Positions 1-6,094 of a stretch of 10,419 nucleotides of DNA are shown here, piece by piece. The stretch comes from an uncultured Collinsella sp. Lineage in GTDB: Bacteria > Actinomycetota > Coriobacteriia > Coriobacteriales > Coriobacteriaceae. Both the position numbers and the translations under genes were made by a program. The stretch lies in assembly GCA_958413765.1 (NCBI GenBank), contig CATYVH010000050.1, forward strand, positions 1 through 10,419, written 5' to 3'. The notes beneath the pieces are model-generated. The model worked only from the letters and a program-made list of their open reading frames with translations, ran no database searches and had not been told where the DNA came from. Each line of letters opens with the position of its first letter. Within the stretch, counting starts at the first letter, position 1.

Positions 1-67
1 GCGTGTTGGTCGAGCGTTCCAGCGTAAAGGACCTGCGGGCGTAGACGTGCTCGGCTCGTTCACCTTA

Positions 68-354
68 ATCTGTAACAGCTAGGACCGAAAATCCCCGTCA
101 GATGTTACAGATCGAGATTTTTCGGCTCGGCCTATTCCGTTTGTCTCGATCTGTAACAGGTAGGAGCGAAATAACCCGCTAGTTGTTACAGATTTAGATT
201 GAGGGAACTGCCCCGTGCATTCATCTCGATCTGTAACAACTAGACGCCCAAAACCGGTTTTAGTGTTACAGATTTAGACAATTCGGTCCGGCCCGCCCTG
301 TTTATCTCGATCTGTAACAGTTAGGACTGGAAAGCTCGGCTAGATGTTACAGAT
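68..354. repeat. Array of four tandem palindromic repeat units
   Basis: Four 45-bp units lie at 68-112, 149-193, 229-273 and 310-354. Each begins with ATCTGTAACA and ends with its exact inverse TGTTACAGAT, with 25 nt between. Unit starts are 81, 80 and 81 bp apart. The outer flanks extend the pairing: in unit 4 the arms are 15 bp perfect (TCTCGATCTGTAACA at 305-319 against 345-359), while units 2 and 3 have TTAGA instead of CGAGA on the right. The inner 25 nt drift but keep a TAG near the left arm in all four units; a matching CTA near the right arm is clear in units 2 and 4. The 35-36 bp between units are also loosely alike, so this is a tandem array and not only a set of hairpins. It lies just beyond the lacEG terminator. 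Bases 1-67 show nothing recognisable. The function is unknown; a dispersed intergenic or BIME-like repeat family is the likeliest identity. Confidence 0.85.
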
Positions 355-380
355 CGAGACAAACGGCTCCTGACCAGCCC

Positions 381-429
381 AAAAACAAAAAGACCGGGGG
401 TGGCGCGCCGTGTGACGTGCCACCCCCGG
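381..429 (-). terminator. Rho-independent terminator of the lacE-lacG operon
   Basis: On the minus strand an 11-bp perfect GC-rich stem (419-429 pairing with 394-404, CCGGGGGTGGC type) has a 14-nt loop and is followed by a T-rich tract seen as A-runs at 381-391 on the plus strand. It begins 54 nt after the lacG stop codon and fits as the end of the leftward operon. Confidence 0.9.
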
Positions 430-483
430 CTGAGAAATGGGGACAGGTTATGTGAGCGGCGCAATTCCGCTCGCCGCAGGCCG

Positions 484-1923
484 CTAGTCCAGACGACGGG
501 TCTGCGCCACGTGCTTGTACCAGTAGGCGCTTGCCTTGGGCGTGCGCTTCTGGGTTTCAAAGTCAACGTAGAAGAAGCCGTAACGCTTGTTGTAGCCATT
601 GGTCCAGGAGAACTGATCCTGCAGGCTCCACAGGAAGTAGCCGCCCACGTTGACGCCCACCTCCATGGCCTTGAGCAACCAGCGCAGGTGCTGCTCGATG
701 TAGTCGATGCGCGGCTGGTCGTCCACAAAACCGTCCTTGTAGGGGTCCTTGTAGCCCATGCCGTTCTCGGTGATGAAGATCTGCTTGTAGTTGGGGTAGC
801 GCTGCTTAATGTAGACGAGCAGATCGAACAGACCCTCGGGATAGATGATCCAGTCCCAGTCGGTGGTGGGGATGCCGGGCTTGTTCACATGCTCGCCAAT
901 GCCCTTGACGCGCCAGCGGCCGGTGCCCTTCTCGCCCGTACCGTTGTGGTGCAGGTCGTTCTCGCCGTCGTAAGCCTTGAGGAAGCGGCACTGGTAGTTG
1001 TTGACACCCAGGTAGTCGTTGTAGAGCGCGGCCTCGCGCATAATCTCGAGGTCCTCGTCCAGGATCTCGATGGTGCCGCCCGAGATGGCCGCCAGGCGGT
1101 TGGCGCACTCGAGGGTGTCGGGCGCGTAGTCGCCGCGGAAGGTGGCGTCGAGCAAGAACTGGTTCTGCAGCACGTGCTCGTTGTTGGCGGCCTTGATGTC
1201 GGCGGGGTCGTTCTCGTTAAGCGGGTACTTAAACTCCAGCGACTGAATGACGCCGATCTTGCCCTTAAAACCACCGTTGTGGAAGGCCAGTACTGCCTTG
1301 GCGTGGGCGAGCATCATGTTGTGCTCGCACTGGAAAGCCTCGGCCAGATGTGCCTTGACGCCGCCGGGGAAGGTGCCCTCGATGTAGGTGTTGGAGGCGT
1401 CGGCCCAGATCTCGTTAAAGGTGAACCAGTAGGTCACCTGGTCGGCGTACTCCTTAAAGCAAAAGGTGGCAAAGTCCACAAAGGCGTCGATGGTCTCGCG
1501 GTTGAGGAAGTCGCCCTTCTCAAAGAGGGGAAGCGGCGTGTCAAAGTGATGCAGCGTGACAAACGGCTCAACGTGGTGCTTGTGGCACTCGGCAAAGAGG
1601 TCGTGGTAGAACTGCACACCCTCGGCGTTGATCTCGCCGGTGCCGTTGGGGAAGATGCGGCTCCAGGCAATGGAGAGGCGGATGCCGTTGATGCCGAACT
1701 CCTCGCACAGCTCCAGGTCGACGGGGTACTGGTTGTAGAAGTCCGAAGCGGGATCGGGGGAAAAGCGCCCCTGGGCCTCCAGGAAGTCGTCCCAGGCAAC
1801 CTTGCCCTTACCATGAGTGCGGGTCTCGCCCTCTACTTGGTAGGCAGCGGTGGCGCCGCCAAAGACAAAGTCCTCGGGAAACTGCGCGGGCGGGTTGGTG
1901 ACGCTAGCAGGGTTAACGGACAT
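484..1923 (-). CDS. lacG: 6-phospho-beta-galactosidase (GH1)
   Basis: This cytoplasmic glycoside hydrolase family 1 enzyme hydrolyses lactose-6-phosphate, the product of PTS uptake, to glucose and galactose-6-phosphate. The 479 residues match the usual LacG length of about 470. The acid/base Glu171 lies in TFNE (168-171) and the nucleophile Glu386 in ITENG (384-388). The phosphate-binding set near the C-terminus is Ser439, Trp440, Lys446 and Tyr448 (SWTNGYNKRYGF). Its spacing equals the Ser-Trp-Lys-Tyr set known in Lactococcus LacG. The Trp favours galactosidase over 6-phospho-beta-glucosidase, which usually has a small residue there. The ATG at 1923 has only a weak GGA upstream. It is the second gene of a minus-strand operon after lacE, 66 nt from the lacE stop, with a strong hairpin between them. 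A terminator follows the stop. No defect is seen. Confidence 0.95.
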   Translation of the reverse strand: MSVNPASVTNPPAQFPEDFVFGGATAAYQVEGETRTHGKGKVAWDDFLEAQGRFSPDPASDFYNQYPVDLELCEEFGINGIRLSIAWSRIFPNGTGEINAEGVQFYHDLFAECHKHHVEPFVTLHHFDTPLPLFEKGDFLNRETIDAFVDFATFCFKEYADQVTYWFTFNEIWADASNTYIEGTFPGGVKAHLAEAFQCEHNMMLAHAKAVLAFHNGGFKGKIGVIQSLEFKYPLNENDPADIKAANNEHVLQNQFLLDATFRGDYAPDTLECANRLAAISGGTIEILDEDLEIMREAALYNDYLGVNNYQCRFLKAYDGENDLHHNGTGEKGTGRWRVKGIGEHVNKPGIPTTDWDWIIYPEGLFDLLVYIKQRYPNYKQIFITENGMGYKDPYKDGFVDDQPRIDYIEQHLRWLLKAMEVGVNVGGYFLWSLQDQFSWTNGYNKRYGFFYVDFETQKRTPKASAYWYKHVAQTRRLD

Positions 1924-1946
1924 GATGATCCAATCGTCTAAATCGA

Positions 1947-1980
1947 AGGGCCAGCCGGTCTTGGATGGTCGGCTGGCCCT
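1947..1980 (-). terminator. Intercistronic hairpin between lacE and lacG
   Basis: A perfect 11-bp stem (AGGGCCAGCCG at 1947-1957 against CGGCTGGCCCT at 1970-1980) with a 12-nt loop starts 9 nt after the lacE stop. On the minus strand it is followed by TCGATTT, which is too poor in T for a clean terminator. It could be a partial terminator, an mRNA 3'-end stabiliser or a processing site that sets unequal lacE and lacG levels. Confidence 0.65.
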
Positions 1981-1989
1981 AGGCGTTAC

Positions 1990-3765
1990 TTACTTCGAGA
2001 GTTGCTCGGAGATGAAGGCGAGAGACTTGTCGCCGTTCTGGGAGAGCTCGATGTACTGCTTACCGCGGCAGGCGACGCACTTGTTGCCCACACGCTCGCA
2101 GTCTTTCTGCAGGTCGGCCAGGTAGCTGGCGGCCTGCGGGGCCAGGACGACCAGGTCAAAGTCGGGGAGCATGTCGACGTGGTTGCCATATGCCTCGGCA
2201 GCGGTTTCGAGGTTAATGCCGCGATCCTTGGCGGCCTTGGCCAGCGCGTTGGCGAGCAGGCCCGAGGTGCCGCCGCCCTGGCAGAGCACGAGCACGCGCT
2301 TGCCGTTGAGGTCGCTGGCGGTCGTAGCCTCGGCAGCGGGTGCTGTGGAAGCGGCGGGGGCGTCGGCCTTCACGGCCTCGGCTGCGGCGCCGGCGGCAAC
2401 GCTCTTGGCATCGGCCTTGCCCTGGAAGGCGTCGTTGAGCTTGGCGGCCTTCTCGGCGTTCTTGGCGGCGAGCTCCTCCTGGGAGATCTCGGCCTCCTCG
2501 GCGCACTTCTGGGCGTCATAGGCACGGAAGAACGGATAGTACAGGACAAAGTCGACGACCAAGATGAGGGCGAGCATCACAAAGGCGAGCGGCTGGAAGC
2601 CCAAGCCCATGATGGTGCCGATGGGGCCGGGAACGGTCCAAGGCAGGGTGTACATAAAGCCGTTCATGCCCAAGAAGTCGATAAAGATTTTGAGGATCCA
2701 GATGTTGGCGATCGGAGCAAAGACAAACGGGACAAAGAAGACGGGGTTGAGCACGATGGGTGCGGCGAACAGCAGCGGCTCGTTGACGGCAAAGCACACG
2801 GGGACGATGGCTGCCTTACCGACGGCACGCATCTCCTGGGATTTGGCCAGGAAGCAGAACATAAAGACCAGGACGAGCGTGGCGCCGGTGCCGCCCATGC
2901 AGACGACGAAGTACTGGGCACCCTGGGTCAGGACAGCGGAAGCGTGCTGACCAGCCTGGAACGCAGCTAGGTTGTCGGTCATGTTGGCAACGAGGGCGGC
3001 GGCGATGGCGGGCTCGACGATCGAGGGGCCGTGGACGCCGACGAACCAGAACAGGCTCATAGCGCCGTAGATCACAGCGAGGCCGATGTAGCCGTCGGCA
3101 GCGGTGAACAGGGGCTGGAACACTTGGATGACGCCCTGGGCAAAGCAGAAGCCAAAGGCAGCGCGGAAGACGATGTCAAAGACCCAAAAGACGGTGATGC
3201 AGACGGAGAAGGGGATGATGTCCTTAAAGGTCTGCGAGATGTTGGGCGGAACCTGCTCGGGCATCTTGACGGTGATGTTGCGCTTAATGAAGAACTTGTA
3301 GATGATGCCGGTCACAAAAGCAGCGATGAAGGCGGTCAGCAGGCCCTTGGAACCAAGGTAGGTGGTGTTGAAGCCGCTGGCGGCGTCCGTGGCGATCGTG
3401 TCGCTCGAAAGGAGCAGGAAGCCGATGATGGCCGCGCACATGCACGAGATAAAGTTGATCTGGTTATTCTTGGGCAGGTCGCGGTTCTGCGCGTCGGCGA
3501 AGTGCTTGGCCGTGGTGGCGGCACAGGCGATGGCCAGGATGCCCATGGAGTAGTTGTAGCACTTCCACAGGGCGTTGTTGATGTCATCGGGCCAGTAGAA
3601 ACCCCAGATGTTGGGGACCGAGGCTACCAGACAGAAGATGGACGAGAAGATGATGATGGGGATGACGGAGATAAAGCCGTCGCGGATCGCCTTGAGGTAC
3701 TTGTTGCGGGCGATCGCGTTGAAAAAGGGCTGGCCCTTTTCGATGATGGCGATGAGTTGCTCCAT
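1990..3765 (-). CDS. lacE: Lactose-specific PTS EIICB transporter
   Basis: This is the membrane permease and phosphotransfer subunit of a lactose-type PTS. It imports lactose and phosphorylates it at the galactose 6-position. The 591 residues form an N-terminal EIIC domain (about 1-415) with many hydrophobic segments. It carries the GVHGPSIVEP motif (243-252, His245) and the NEPLLFAAP motif (328-336, Glu329) typical of the lactose/cellobiose EIIC family. Next come an acidic/Ala-rich linker (about 416-485) and an EIIB domain with VLVLCQGGGTSG (491-502), whose Cys495 is the expected phospho-acceptor. The fused C-B order separates LacE from cellobiose systems with free EIIB. The start has AGGAG 7 nt upstream (plus-strand 3771-3776). 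It is the first gene of the leftward operon, divergent from the LacI-type regulator, with an operator about 70 bp upstream of its start. Its EIIA partner is encoded at 5341 on the other strand. The linker is long and Ala-rich; the total is slightly above the roughly 570 residues usual for LacE. Confidence 0.94.
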   Translation of the reverse strand: MEQLIAIIEKGQPFFNAIARNKYLKAIRDGFISVIPIIIFSSIFCLVASVPNIWGFYWPDDINNALWKCYNYSMGILAIACAATTAKHFADAQNRDLPKNNQINFISCMCAAIIGFLLLSSDTIATDAASGFNTTYLGSKGLLTAFIAAFVTGIIYKFFIKRNITVKMPEQVPPNISQTFKDIIPFSVCITVFWVFDIVFRAAFGFCFAQGVIQVFQPLFTAADGYIGLAVIYGAMSLFWFVGVHGPSIVEPAIAAALVANMTDNLAAFQAGQHASAVLTQGAQYFVVCMGGTGATLVLVFMFCFLAKSQEMRAVGKAAIVPVCFAVNEPLLFAAPIVLNPVFFVPFVFAPIANIWILKIFIDFLGMNGFMYTLPWTVPGPIGTIMGLGFQPLAFVMLALILVVDFVLYYPFFRAYDAQKCAEEAEISQEELAAKNAEKAAKLNDAFQGKADAKSVAAGAAAEAVKADAPAASTAPAAEATTASDLNGKRVLVLCQGGGTSGLLANALAKAAKDRGINLETAAEAYGNHVDMLPDFDLVVLAPQAASYLADLQKDCERVGNKCVACRGKQYIELSQNGDKSLAFISEQLSK

Positions 3766-3826
3766 GCAAAGCTCCTAAAGAGTCGGTGGGTTAGCAACGA
3801 TGGTAGCTCTTGGCGTTCGGTTGCTA

Positions 3827-3845
3827 AAATGTTGACGTTGCCATT
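3827..3845 (-). promoter_or_regulatory. LacI-type operator O1 (lacE side)
   Basis: The plus-strand sequence AAATGTTGACGTTGCCATT has a central CG at 3836-3837 flanked by imperfect half-sites (TGTT..A / T..GCCA), the usual shape of LacI/GalR-family operators. Read towards lacE, the site with its flanks (CGCAAAATGGCAACGTCAAC) nearly repeats O2 read towards lacI. It lies about 62-80 bp upstream of the lacE start, a fitting place to block that promoter. Confidence 0.72.
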
Positions 3846-3947
3846 TTGCGACACAAAAAAAGACGCGAACCGGTGGTTCCTGTGCCTGCGAACCATCGAT
3901 TCCTTACGCGTGAACGTTTGAGCCGCCCGGTGGCCCTGTGTTTGCGC

Positions 3948-3966
3948 AATGGCAACGTTAACATTT
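3948..3966 (+). promoter_or_regulatory. LacI-type operator O2 (lacI side)
   Basis: AATGGCAACGTTAACATTT matches O1 in inverted orientation over 19 bp with one mismatch (AACGTT against AACGTC). Its central CG is at 3956-3957, exactly 120 bp from the O1 centre. It lies 156 bp upstream of the lacI-family gene. A weaker AACGTT core occurs between the two, at 3913-3918. The likely use is autoregulation, plus possible looping with O1. Confidence 0.72.
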
Positions 3967-4002
3967 GGACGACAAAAGCCGTCCGGGGAAGCGGGATTGT
4001 CG

Positions 4003-4011
4003 GTGAACGGT
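4003..4011 (+). promoter_or_regulatory. GTGAACGGT box, copy 1 (lacE/lacI region)
   Basis: The 9-mer GTGAACGGT recurs upstream of lacF (minus strand, 5187-5195) and lacA (7254-7262). It therefore links the three control regions of the locus. This copy is in the divergent intergenic region, 110 bp before the regulator gene. GAAC/GTTC half-sites also cluster at 3867-3893: GAACC and GGTTC in inverted pairs. The binding factor is unknown. Confidence 0.5.
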
Positions 4012-4121
4012 AGGTTTTGGGTGGTAAGCGTATTGCGGGGAGGCGTTGGATATACTTGGAGGCGTTCATTTTGTCTGTTGGGATGTCTGCGATGGCATCG
4101 TTGACATAGAAAGATCGACCT

Positions 4122-5126
4122 ATGGCCGCTGTTAAAAAATCGGTTTCCGTTAAGGACGTGGCGCGTCTCGCGGGCGTCTCGGAGCAGACGGTCTCGCGCA
4201 CCGTGCACGATTCGCCCAGCGTGCGTCCCGAGACCAAGGAGCGCGTGCGTGCCGCCATGCGCGAGCTGGGGTATCGTCCAAACTTTGCCGGCCGTTCGCT
4301 GCGTCGCGGCAAGTTCAAGACCGTCGGCGTCGCCATGTTCAACATTACCGGTACCGGCAATCTCGACCGCATGGAGGGCTTTGCCGCCGCCGCCGACAAG
4401 CACGGCTATGCCATCACCCTTACTAAAGTAGATGGACATCCCTATACCCTCGAGAGCGCATCGTCGCGCATGAGCGCACTGCCGGTGGACGGCATGGTCG
4501 TGATCATGAACCGCATGCCGGCGGACTTTGGCTCCTTCGAGCCACTGCCCGGTATGCAGACGGTGCTCGTTACCATGCTGGAGCACCCGCTGTGCTCGAC
4601 GGTTGATAACGATCAGTTCGATTGCTCGCGCCAGGTTGTCGAGTACTTGCTGGGGCAGGGGCACAAGACCGTGCACTTTATCTCGTGTCCCGAGCGCTCG
4701 CTTTCGGGCATGCAGCGCGAGGAGGGCTGGCGCGAGACATTGCGTGCGCATGGTATTGAGCCGCCGCGACTCGTCCGTGGCGATTGGACGGCACAGAGCG
4801 GATATGCCGCCGGTCAGGCTCTGGCGGACGATCCGACCTGTACGGCCATTTATGCTTCCAACGACGCCATGGCCTACGGCTGCATTCGCGGGCTCGAATC
4901 GCGCGGAAAGCGCGTGCCCGAGGACGTGAGCGTGGCGGGTGTTGATGACAGCCTGGGCGACATCGTGCCCGACCGTCGCCTGACCACGGTGCGCTTTGAC
5001 AACAAGCGCGTCGGCATGTGGGCTGTCGACAAGATTGCCGGCGCCGAGGGGGTTGCGTCTGGCGTGGAGCACATGCTGATCCCCGGCATGCTCGTAGAGG
5101 GCGATACGGTGCGCGATGTACGCTAG
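4122..5126 (+). CDS. LacI/GalR-family transcriptional regulator
   Basis: The 334 residues have the standard LacI-family build. The N-terminal helix-turn-helix is VSVKDVARLAGVSEQTVSRTV (8-28). The hinge region is YRPNFAGRSLRRG (51-63), whose Leu60 is the usual minor-groove intercalating residue. A periplasmic-binding-protein-like sensor domain follows, with ASNDAMAYGC (245-254) and VSVAGVDD (269-276). The recognition helix keeps the Gln-Thr-Val-Ser-Arg of LacI but has Glu21 in place of the LacI Tyr17. The gene is divergent from lacE, and the region between holds two LacI-type operators with a central CG, so repression of lacEG and of itself is the simple inference. The inducer is not readable; lactose-6-phosphate, galactose-6-phosphate or a related sugar is plausible. 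The Shine-Dalgarno is weak (GAAAG near 4109-4113). No terminator is seen after the stop, so read-through into lacF is possible. Confidence 0.9.
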   Translation: MAAVKKSVSVKDVARLAGVSEQTVSRTVHDSPSVRPETKERVRAAMRELGYRPNFAGRSLRRGKFKTVGVAMFNITGTGNLDRMEGFAAAADKHGYAITLTKVDGHPYTLESASSRMSALPVDGMVVIMNRMPADFGSFEPLPGMQTVLVTMLEHPLCSTVDNDQFDCSRQVVEYLLGQGHKTVHFISCPERSLSGMQREEGWRETLRAHGIEPPRLVRGDWTAQSGYAAGQALADDPTCTAIYASNDAMAYGCIRGLESRGKRVPEDVSVAGVDDSLGDIVPDRRLTTVRFDNKRVGMWAVDKIAGAEGVASGVEHMLIPGMLVEGDTVRDVR

Positions 5127-5156
5127 GGTGTGGACCTGTTTGGGTTGCCACTAATT

Positions 5157-5260
5157 GTGTTCGATATTGTTCGCATTGGTTTAAAAACCGTTCACGGGCG
5201 AAAATCGACCGTTCATAGCTCGAAATTGCGTTTTGCATTGTTCTGTTTTGTTTGAATGTT
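5157..5260 (+). promoter_or_regulatory. lacF upstream region with helically phased GTTC half-sites
   Basis: GTTC occurs at 5159, 5169, 5190, 5211 and 5240. The first four are spaced 10, 21 and 21 bp, which is one, two and two turns of the helix. The first pair reads TGTTCGATATTGTTCG. The middle two are each part of ACCGTTCA (5187-5194, 5208-5215), the inverse of the TGAACGGT box seen in two other control regions. A possible weak promoter is TTGTTT at 5248-5253 with CATACA at 5272-5277, 18 bp apart. DeoR-family regulators of sugar operons bind repeated half-sites of this kind, but no such regulator is encoded in this window. Confidence 0.55.
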
Positions 5261-5340
5261 AATGTTTCTGTCATACACAACGCAGCGCGTATGCCCGGAC
5301 GCGATGCTCTCCATTGGTTCATATGTGAAAGGAACGCAAT

Positions 5341-5679
5341 ATGGCAACCAAAGAAGAAATCTCGATGGTTGGATTCGAGATCGTCGCATACGCGGGTGAC
5401 GCCCAGACTGATCTGCTTGCAGCGCTCGATGCTGCTCGCGAGGGTGATTTTGAGAAGGCCGAACAGCTGCACAAGGATGCGAGCGATGCACTCATCGGCG
5501 CCCACGACACGCAGACCAAGCTGCTTTCGCAGGAGGCCGGCGGCGGCGAGATGGAGATGACCTTCATCATGGCCCACGCTCAGGACACCCTCATGACCAC
5601 CATGATCTTGGAGAAGCAGACCCGCTTTACCATCGATGCCTACAAGCGCATCGCTGAGCTCGAGGCCAAGCTCGCCTAA
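5341..5679 (+). CDS. lacF: Lactose-specific PTS EIIA component
   Basis: This is the cytoplasmic phosphocarrier that takes phosphate from HPr and passes it to Cys495 of the LacE EIIB domain. The 112 residues match the usual LacF length (about 103-112) and the all-helical lactose/cellobiose EIIA family. The phospho-acceptor is His79 in MAHAQDTLMT (77-86). Asp82, three residues on, corresponds to the metal-binding Asp81 of Lactococcus LacF. The start has AAAGGA at 5328-5333, 7 nt upstream. It is encoded on the opposite strand from its partner lacE, after the LacI-type regulator gene, with its own 214-nt control region and terminator. That split is unusual, since lacF normally adjoins lacE. A cellobiose-type EIIA has the same fold; the lactose assignment rests on the neighbouring lac genes. 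Confidence 0.92.
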   Translation: MATKEEISMVGFEIVAYAGDAQTDLLAALDAAREGDFEKAEQLHKDASDALIGAHDTQTKLLSQEAGGGEMEMTFIMAHAQDTLMTTMILEKQTRFTIDAYKRIAELEAKLA

Positions 5680-5711
5680 CGAACCCTCACAACCAAGTCC
5701 CCTTCCAAAAG

Positions 5712-5740
5712 CCCTGCCGCTATCCGCGGCAGGGTTTTTT
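5712..5740 (+). terminator. Rho-independent terminator after lacF
   Basis: A perfect 9-bp stem (CCCTGCCGC at 5712-5720, GCGGCAGGG at 5726-5734) with a 5-nt loop is followed directly by six T. It starts 33 nt after the lacF stop. Confidence 0.95.
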
Positions 5741-5847
5741 GTATCCCACCTATCTAGGTTGCGGCGAAATAGGGGCCGACAGCCCCAAATGACCCGCTTT
5801 TCCCGTCCCCGGAGGATCGGTTGGCAGCGCTCGCCACGAAACTGGCT

Positions 5848-5977
5848 CATCTACTACGTTTAACCCGATACCCTCGAACACACCCGCGTTTCATGAAAAA
5901 TCGCAGGACTTCTACCTGCGGTTTTGTTTTTTCGCTTTGTGGCATGGTCGGGGATGGGCGGTTAAACGTAGTAGATG
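5848..5977. repeat. 18-bp inverted repeat flanking a terminator
   Basis: CATCTACTACGTTTAACC at 5848-5865 recurs exactly inverted at 5960-5977, with 94 nt between. Similarity extends outside the arms (GAAACTGGCT before the left arm, the inverse of GGGCCCATTTC after the right). The 94-nt interior holds no ORF but has a terminator-like hairpin at 5902-5932. The rest of the 354-nt gene-free stretch (5741-6094) shows only a small GGGGC/GCCCC hairpin at 5772-5786 and the promoter and RBS of the next gene. It could be a small non-autonomous element, a dispersed repeat or part of a small RNA locus. Confidence 0.75.
5902..5932 (+). terminator. Orphan terminator inside the inverted repeat
   Basis: The stem CGCAGG (5902-5907) / CCTGCG (5915-5920) has a 7-nt loop and is followed by GTTTTGTTTTTT. 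An A-run before the stem gives a T-tract on the other strand too, so it may work both ways. No coding region ends near it, because lacF is already closed by its own terminator at 5740. Confidence 0.7.
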
Positions 5978-6050
5978 GGCCCATTTCATGGCGGGCGGAT
6001 CATGCAGCAGCTTGTTGCGCCTCCTGCCGTTCGGTTTTTCGATGGGTGGG

Positions 6051-6056
6051 TATACT
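6051..6056 (+). promoter_or_regulatory. Possible -10 element (TATACT) for the membrane protein gene
   Basis: TATACT lies 39 nt before the start codon, a suitable distance for a promoter with a short leader. No good -35 is seen at 16-18 bp spacing, so the call is tentative. Confidence 0.3.
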
Positions 6057-6094
6057 TTCCACCGCAATACAGGCCGGAATGAGGAGGTATCCAA

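Noticed and set aside
68..354. CRISPR array
   Set aside because: The conserved parts are 10-15 bp inverted ends, not a constant 24-40 bp direct repeat. Interiors and gaps resemble each other, so they are not unique spacers, and no cas gene is present.
400..1941. 513-residue open frame on the plus strand, opposite lacG
   Set aside because: It lies fully antisense to a clear GH1 gene with intact catalytic motifs. Long antisense frames are common in GC-rich genes with strong third-position bias.
3867..3895. GAACC/GGTTC inverted repeats as a separate named operator
   Set aside because: The arms are only 5-6 bp and can pair in two alternative ways. They are mentioned with the GAAC/GTTC half-sites but are not strong enough for their own feature.
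2002..3921. Plus-strand frames of 322 and 296 residues opposite lacE
   Set aside because: They are antisense shadows with Gly/Asp/Val-rich low-complexity composition and no recognisable domain.
4101..4106. TTGACA as a -35 box for the regulator gene
   Set aside because: It ends only 15 nt before the start codon, which leaves no room for a -10 element and leader.
3624..5850. Minus-strand frames of 482 and 390 residues opposite the LacI-type gene and lacF
   Set aside because: They overlap genes with well-supported domains and span promoter regions; no family features or RBS are visible.
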